Source: Bog-257 sp963805985 (GTDB lineage Bacteria > Acidobacteriota > Terriglobia > Terriglobales > Acidobacteriaceae). Taken from it: 64,000 bases of DNA. The stretch is taken from positions 124,001-188,000 of the forward strand of contig CAWDWG010000005.1 in assembly GCA_963805985.1 (NCBI GenBank). The letters are read 5' to 3'. Of the stretch, positions 59,846-64,000 are shown in pieces (positions within the stretch are counted from its first letter, which is position 1; each line of letters opens with the position of its first letter). The position numbers and the translations under genes are program-made. Below the pieces are notes generated by a model. It ran no database searches, was not told the DNA's origin, and saw only the letters and a program-made list of their open reading frames with translations.

Positions 59846-59847
59846 TT

Positions 59848-59890
59848 AGTTTAAAACTCCTGGACAATGGCCATCGCACTAATATATAAC
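59848..59890 (+). promoter_or_regulatory. Promoter/operator between TetR and SDR genes
   Basis: AGTTTAAAACT (59848-59858), a perfect 5+1+5 inverted repeat 2 bases before the TetR start, and on the plus strand TGGACA (59861-59866) with TATAAC (59885-59890, spacing 18) or TATATA (spacing 16). An AATAGTTCAAAATTAGC stretch follows. Probably the TetR-controlled divergent promoter. Confidence 0.4.
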
Positions 59891-59972
59891 TGAATAGTTC
59901 AAAATTAGCAAGCTGGCTCTGCCCTCGCGGGGCCACACGACTCGATCTTAACCCTTAACCACGGAGACGCCC

Positions 59973-60290
59973 ATGGAACATTCAATCACTCTCGTCACCG
60001 GGACTACCTCCGGGCTCGGTTATGCGGCAGCCAGCCTGCTCGCCGCCAAGGGCGACCGCCAGGTCATCGTCACCGGGCGCAGCTTGGCTCGGGTAAAGGA
60101 AACGGCCGCTCAACTCGCGGCTGAAACCAAGACCCAGGTCTTCACCCCGCTGGAGCTGGATCTGGACGAGCCGTCCTGCGTCCAGTCCGCCCTCGCGGCG
60201 CTGGCCCGGGCCGTGAAGTATCTGATGGTTCCGCTGGCGAGTCTCATCCCCGGCATGAACCAGACTCCTGAGACAGCCGCCCGTCGCTAA
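59973..60290 (+). pseudogene. Short-chain dehydrogenase, internally deleted
   Basis: 105 residues. The N-terminal Rossmann segment is present: TLVTGTTSGLGYAAASLLAAKGDRQVIVTGR, then ELDLDEPSCVQSALAAL. At about residue 75 the sequence jumps to ARAVKYLMVPLASLIPGMNQTPETAARR, which aligns with residues MLKYVMMPIVFPLMGGMVHTLEVGAKR near 230-255 of the next gene's product. The catalytic Ser-Tyr-Lys region is therefore missing, and the C-terminal tail is short. A functional SDR is about 300 residues. It is in frame, so a short protein may still be made. Codon use is GC-rich. Confidence 0.8.
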
Positions 60291-60316
60291 TTAATAACCT
60301 AAAAAGGATAGAAAAT

Positions 60317-61243
60317 ATGAACGAAAGTATATTAATAACCGGAGCAAATATTGGGCTTGGGAAAGAGACTGCCCGACAGTTAGCATTGAAAAGAGAAACA
60401 AAAAAGGTAATTCTTTTTTGCAGAAATCAAGCGAAAGCAGAGGCAGCAAAAAAAGACCTCGAGGAGAAAACAGGGGAAAAGATTTTTGAAATTATTATTG
60501 GGGATGTTACGGATGCAAATTCTGTAAGAAAAGCAGTAGGACAAATAAAGGGACCTGTTGATGCAATAGTTTTAAATGCAGGTGGAGTAATTGGGAAAAC
60601 GGCTGCGAAATCTACGCCTTCCGGTATGAATCAATTAGCTGCTACGAATATCTTAGGTAATGTAATTCTAGTGGAGGAATTAATTAAGCGGGACAATTTA
60701 AGGAAAACAGTTCTATCAGTCAGTGCGGAAGCTGTTCCAGGAGTAAAGATGCTCGGAGTAAAACGAGTTTCAATGAGGACTTCTTCTGTGGATGAGTTTG
60801 CTGCTGTTCTTGATGGATCGTATTTTGGCGATAAGTTCAATGCATTGCAAGCATACGCATATGTCAAGTATGCAGAAACCATGTGGACGTTATCAATGGC
60901 AAGAAAATATCCTAAGCTCAAGTTTATTGTTGTGAGCCCAGGAAATACAAAAGGAACTCAGGCGCCAGATAGTCTTCCCCCGGCAATGCGGTTTATGTTG
61001 AAGTATGTGATGATGCCTATTGTATTCCCATTGATGGGCGGAATGGTGCATACACTGGAAGTAGGTGCAAAACGCTTTGTAGATGCCATTTCGGATGAGC
61101 GGTATAAAAGCGGCGTTTTTTATGCCAGTAAAGAGGGTAAGTTATCAGGGGACATGGTGGACCAGAGCACTTTTTTTACTGATTTGAAAAATACTTCATT
61201 TCAAGATAACGCCAACGAGGCAATTCACCGTTTCGTAAATTAG
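60317..61243 (+). CDS. Short-chain dehydrogenase/reductase, horizontally acquired
   Basis: 308 residues. SDR motifs: ILITGANIGLGKETARQLA (cofactor loop), VLNAGGVIG (NNAG equivalent), and the Tyr-Lys pair in QAYAYVKYAETMWTL, with Ser in LSVSAEA. An AAGGA sits before the ATG. The gene is AT-rich (about 40% GC on sampled lines, against about 60% around it) and Lys/Ile-rich with AAA, ATT and GAA codons, so it has foreign ancestry, from a low-GC bacterium. Its C-terminal block matches that of the deleted SDR upstream, so both belong to one subfamily. Substrate unknown; possibly TetR-regulated. Confidence 0.9.
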   Translation: MNESILITGANIGLGKETARQLALKRETKKVILFCRNQAKAEAAKKDLEEKTGEKIFEIIIGDVTDANSVRKAVGQIKGPVDAIVLNAGGVIGKTAAKSTPSGMNQLAATNILGNVILVEELIKRDNLRKTVLSVSAEAVPGVKMLGVKRVSMRTSSVDEFAAVLDGSYFGDKFNALQAYAYVKYAETMWTLSMARKYPKLKFIVVSPGNTKGTQAPDSLPPAMRFMLKYVMMPIVFPLMGGMVHTLEVGAKRFVDAISDERYKSGVFYASKEGKLSGDMVDQSTFFTDLKNTSFQDNANEAIHRFVN

Positions 61244-61292
61244 GCCTGAAAAGTAGTAGTTCTTCATACATAGCTGTCGAGAACAGGCGTGC

Positions 61293-61440
61293 CTGTTGAA
61301 AAACTCTTTTGGCGTCCTCCCCCTGAAAACTCGAAGCGCTAGGATGCCCTATAAACGACGATCACCCGCCCCGCATACATTTCTGGTCACCCAGATTGGG
61401 GCGGTTCTGCCACATGAAGGAGTTTTTCAACAGCCACAGG
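61293..61440. repeat. Inverted-repeat element with family A-type ends
   Basis: CCTGTTGAAAAACTC at the left and GAGTTTTTCAACAGCCACAGG at the right (about 148 bp). The terminal GAAAAACT/AGTTTTTC motif matches family A, but the interior (CCTAAACGACGATC..., GGGCGGTTCTGCC) does not. Confidence 0.6.
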
Positions 61441-61518
61441 CCCTATCACAAGTAATCCTAGTATCGGTAGCGCCGATTTTACGCTTGCGGGGCCAGCTTA
61501 GTTTGCTGGGGTGGGGAT

Positions 61519-61596
61519 TTACTCTTCGGTTGGTACGGCCTGATCTTCACACCTTCACCCGTACCGCTCCAGCAATATGAGTTGGCGACGGGAAAT
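61519..61596 (-). pseudogene. Decayed duplicate of the tilS 3' end
   Basis: Seventy-eight bases align with 63162-63240, the last codons of tilS (YCWSGTGEGVKI here, YCWSGTGDGVKI there), including the TTTACTC flank and a stop in the equivalent position. A one-base deletion puts that stop out of frame. The rest of 61244-61717 has no gene. Confidence 0.65.
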
Positions 61597-61717
61597 CGCT
61601 CGGCATTCGAGGAGTACGAGAGAGGGCGCGGTATTTTTGGCGCCCATCCGCAATTTAGTTGACCCACACTCCCACCGGTGCAAGACTTTGGTCGCCACTC
61701 GGCCGAGGGTGGCTCAA

Positions 61718-63022
61718 ATGAAAATCAGAATGACAGTTCATCAAAACGCAGCGCCGGCTGAAGAGGTCAGCTTGTTGCCGATAAGGGCCAGACTTTGCCT
61801 GCTGATCGTGTCCGCGGCAATCGTCATGACGGCCTCCGTAGCGCAGGCCCAGACCTTCCAGGTGCTGCACACGTTCACCGGCGCAGGTGACGACGCTGCC
61901 CCCTTGGGCGGACTAACTGCGGCTGCCCCGGGGAAATTCTACGGTTCGACGAGCGGCGAAATCACGGGCAACAACGGATCGGTGTTCGAGCTGACGTCCC
62001 GTGGATCTGGCTGGGTACTCAACCCACTCAACAACTTTGGAAACTCGGGGAATGGGCCTTCCGAGCCATATAGCAAGTTAACCATTGGCCCGGACGGCGC
62101 ATTGTACGGCACGACGTACGTTGGCGGAACGGAAGGGTTCGGAACTGTTTTCAAGTTGCAGCCCCCGCCAAATGCGTGCGCTTCTTTCTCCTGTCCCTGG
62201 ACACTGACCGTCCTTCACAATTTCGATTGGAACGACGGAGCCGAGCCCATTGGCGAAGTTGTGTTTGATCATGCCGGCAACATTTACGGCACAGCGTCGG
62301 AGGGTGGGGGAAATTGCACCGTCCTCAGTGGCGGCTGCGGAGTTGTGTATGAACTCAGCCCGAGCGGCAGCGGTTGGACGGAGACCGTCATTTTCAACTT
62401 TAGCTTCGAGGGTGGCAATGCGGGAGCAGTGCCATCAGGTGGCCTGATCTTTGATACCGCTGGAAACCTTTATGGAGTGACCTGGTTAGGCGGTATCCCT
62501 TCGAATAGTGGGGTTATCTATAAGCTGAGTCCACCACAGGGCGAGGGCTGGACACAAACTGTTCTTTACCAATGTGGTTCGGGTGGACTTGGACTCTTGC
62601 CCGTCGGGACCTTGCTGATGGATGGTTCCGGCAACCTCTATGGCGAAATGCAGACAGGCGGCTTAAACAACGGGGGCACAGTCTTCCAGCTAACGCGGCA
62701 AGGAGGGTACCAGGATATATACAGCTTTTCTGCGAATAGCGATCCCCAGGGCTCTCTCGTTTCGGACAGCGCTGGAGATCTCTACGGTACATCCTCACAA
62801 GGCGGCATCAACGGTTATGGCTCCGTGATTAAGCTTGCGCCTTCGAATGGGAGCTGGATCGAGACCGACTTGCATGTATTCCAGGGGTCCGATGGCATCT
62901 ACCCGGGCGGTAGTCTCGTCCTCGATTCTGCCAACAACCTGTATGGCACCGCGGAGGAGGGCGGACACTTTTCCGGCGTGTGCTCGCAAGGCTGCGGCAC
63001 CGTGTGGGAGATTAGCCCGTAG
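61718..63022 (+). CDS. Secreted GloVer-repeat (choice-of-anchor tandem repeat) protein
   Basis: 434 residues from ATG 61718. Signal peptide (ARLCLLIVSAAIVMTASVAQA) near residue 45, preceded by a 20-residue n-region. The mature protein is made of repeated units with the consensus GGLxFDxAGNLYGxTxxGG, seen as LTIGPDGALYGTTYVGGT, VVFDHAGNIYGTASEGG, LIFDTAGNLYGVTWLGG, LLMDGSGNLYGEMQTGG, LVSDSAGDLYGTSSQGG and LVLDSANNLYGTAEEGG, each followed by VYELSPxGSGWTETVLxxF. This is the GloVer family of beta-propeller-like extracellular repeats, common in Acidobacteriota. Function unknown. It lies inside the ftsH-tilS insert. Confidence 0.9.
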   Translation: MKIRMTVHQNAAPAEEVSLLPIRARLCLLIVSAAIVMTASVAQAQTFQVLHTFTGAGDDAAPLGGLTAAAPGKFYGSTSGEITGNNGSVFELTSRGSGWVLNPLNNFGNSGNGPSEPYSKLTIGPDGALYGTTYVGGTEGFGTVFKLQPPPNACASFSCPWTLTVLHNFDWNDGAEPIGEVVFDHAGNIYGTASEGGGNCTVLSGGCGVVYELSPSGSGWTETVIFNFSFEGGNAGAVPSGGLIFDTAGNLYGVTWLGGIPSNSGVIYKLSPPQGEGWTQTVLYQCGSGGLGLLPVGTLLMDGSGNLYGEMQTGGLNNGGTVFQLTRQGGYQDIYSFSANSDPQGSLVSDSAGDLYGTSSQGGINGYGSVIKLAPSNGSWIETDLHVFQGSDGIYPGGSLVLDSANNLYGTAEEGGHFSGVCSQGCGTVWEISP

Positions 63023-63161
63023 GGCGTGCTCCGGGTGTTCGCCATTTCCCGGTCCTGGGTAGTGGCTCAATTTGCATCACGCATTGAGGTTTACCCCCGG
63101 CGATGGAAGCTGCAATCGCCGGGTACCCGGGTCCGCACCGAAGCTTCGTTTGCTTAGGTGT

Positions 63162-64000
63162 TTACTCCTTAGCGGGCACGCTCTCGATTTTCACGCCGTC
63201 TCCCGTGCCGCTCCAGCAATACGCCTTGGCGACCGGCAATCCTCGTACCCACACGATCTCGCCTTCACGCAGCGCCACTGGCCACGTCGGACGCTCGTCG
63301 GCCGAAATCTTCCTCTCCGCGAACAGCCGCTTCAGCTTCTCCTCCGAGCCGCTATGCGCCGGCCAGAACCGATCTCCCGGACGCCAATTCCGAATCGTCA
63401 ACTCGGTTCCCACCAGATCGCGGCTGAGCAGCTCGCCCGGAGTCATCTCGCGGCCGAACTCTTGCGGAACAATCGTCGCCCGTAACGTCAGCCCTAACTC
63501 GTCGATCCGCACCTCGCCCGGAATCGGCAGCAGAGCTTCGTATTCTGCGTCGCCGGCTCGCGAGCACGACCGCAATTCCAGCCACTGCTTCGCATTCACC
63601 GCGATCAAGCCGCCGGGCAGTTCGGTTCGCACCAGTTCACCCAGCGCACACCGCCGAAGCTGCTCCACGTGCTCGAAGTCCAGCGTGATGCCGTGATCCT
63701 CGGCAAAATACTTCAGCACCCGCCGCTGTAGCGCGAGCGGCAGCCCCGCGAACGCTGCGAGACTAAGCCGTCCGCCTGCCTCCGACGCACTTTGACAGGT
63801 TTCGGTGGAAGAGCCGGCCTTCAGGGCGGCGTCCGCGCCCGTTTTTTCTTCGGGCTTCAGCCCTGGGCTCCGAGCCTTCAACTGCCGCTCGACCTCATTG
63901 CGCCAATACTCTTCTTCTCCGCGCGCGATTTCCGCCGCGTCGCTCAGCGTCTGCCGGATGTTCGGGTTGTACTCGCGCTCCAGCAGCGGCAACAGCTCAT
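63162..64000 (-). CDS. tilS: tRNA(Ile)-lysidine synthetase, C-terminal part (partial)
   Basis: The frame stays open to the right edge, so only the last ~279 residues are seen; the ATP-PPi loop is outside. Visible: ELLPLLEREYNPNIRQTLSDAAEIA at the beginning, VEQLRRCALGELVRTELPGGLIAV, LRNWRPGDRFWPAHSGSEEKLKRLFAERKISADERPTWPVALREGEIVWVRGLPVAKAYCW, which is the TilS C-terminal domain. The enzyme makes lysidine at position 34 of tRNA(Ile). Residues encoded at 63811-63868 (GLKPEEKTGADAALKAGSS) come from a palindromic GCCTTCAGGGC-type repeat inserted in frame. A decayed copy of its 3' end occurs at 61519-61596. Confidence 0.9.
   Translation of the reverse strand, partial: ELLPLLEREYNPNIRQTLSDAAEIARGEEEYWRNEVERQLKARSPGLKPEEKTGADAALKAGSSTETCQSASEAGGRLSLAAFAGLPLALQRRVLKYFAEDHGITLDFEHVEQLRRCALGELVRTELPGGLIAVNAKQWLELRSCSRAGDAEYEALLPIPGEVRIDELGLTLRATIVPQEFGREMTPGELLSRDLVGTELTIRNWRPGDRFWPAHSGSEEKLKRLFAERKISADERPTWPVALREGEIVWVRGLPVAKAYCWSGTGDGVKIESVPAKE

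Overview
The window is high-GC (about 60% by eye) bacterial chromosome. It most resembles a soil Acidobacteriota of the Terriglobia/Koribacter type. Reasons: a serine/threonine kinase fused to a TolB-like/TPR module, split three-gene NAD(P) transhydrogenase, TrmFO, a stand-alone UvrC-like GIY-YIG protein, a GloVer-repeat secreted protein, a metallophosphoesterase / haem-binding protein / cytochrome c / ECF sigma / anti-sigma operon, and intergenic regions crowded with small palindromic repeats. This is inference from gene content; no rRNA or tRNA gene was recognised. All functions are assigned from motifs read in the translations, without database searches.

Layout. 0-4.6 kb: a left-edge partial zinc-ribbon membrane protein (minus), then divergently a 68-residue peptide gene coupled to a haem-oxygenase-like diiron enzyme, then the kinase. 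4.6-8.3 kb (minus): alkylpurine glycosylase, SAM methyltransferase, truncated UvrC-like protein, DnaC-like ATPase. 8.6-9.2 kb: HigBA toxin-antitoxin. 9.3-12.2 kb: pntA-pntA2-pntB. 12.4-18.4 kb: gamma-glutamylcyclotransferase-like protein, zinc-ribbon protein, HU, DinG-like helicase and der. 19-25.6 kb: trmFO, AhpD-like protein, selB, TonB-like protein, miaA. 26-32.7 kb: GH3 glycosidase and lipoprotein, then pyrR-pyrB-(gap)-pyrC. 32.7-38.8 kb: TonB protein, DUF2085, kbl, GNAT, MetX-like hydrolase, BlaI, GlsB. 39-43.8 kb: heavy-metal RND pump and adaptor without an outer-membrane partner. 44.6-48.1 kb: the redox/sigma operon, with a frameshifted sigma gene. 48.6-56.7 kb: enoyl-CoA hydratase, double FKBP, MlaD, Fic, ribBA with a duplicated 3' end, PiT phosphate transporter plus DUF47. 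57-64 kb: ftsH and tilS separated by a roughly 4 kb insert (TetR, a deleted SDR, an AT-rich SDR, a GloVer protein and a decayed copy of the tilS 3' end).

Two themes stand out. First, the 1.37-2.30 kb pair (small peptide plus metalloenzyme with a 1-base gap) looks like a minimal peptide-modification locus and is the best candidate for an undescribed system. Second, at least five families of small palindromic or inverted-repeat elements are present. They have nested into each other, entered the coding ends of genes (DUF2085 protein, haem-binding protein, tilS), and lie beside two cases where the 3' end of a conserved gene (ribBA, tilS) is duplicated around an insert.
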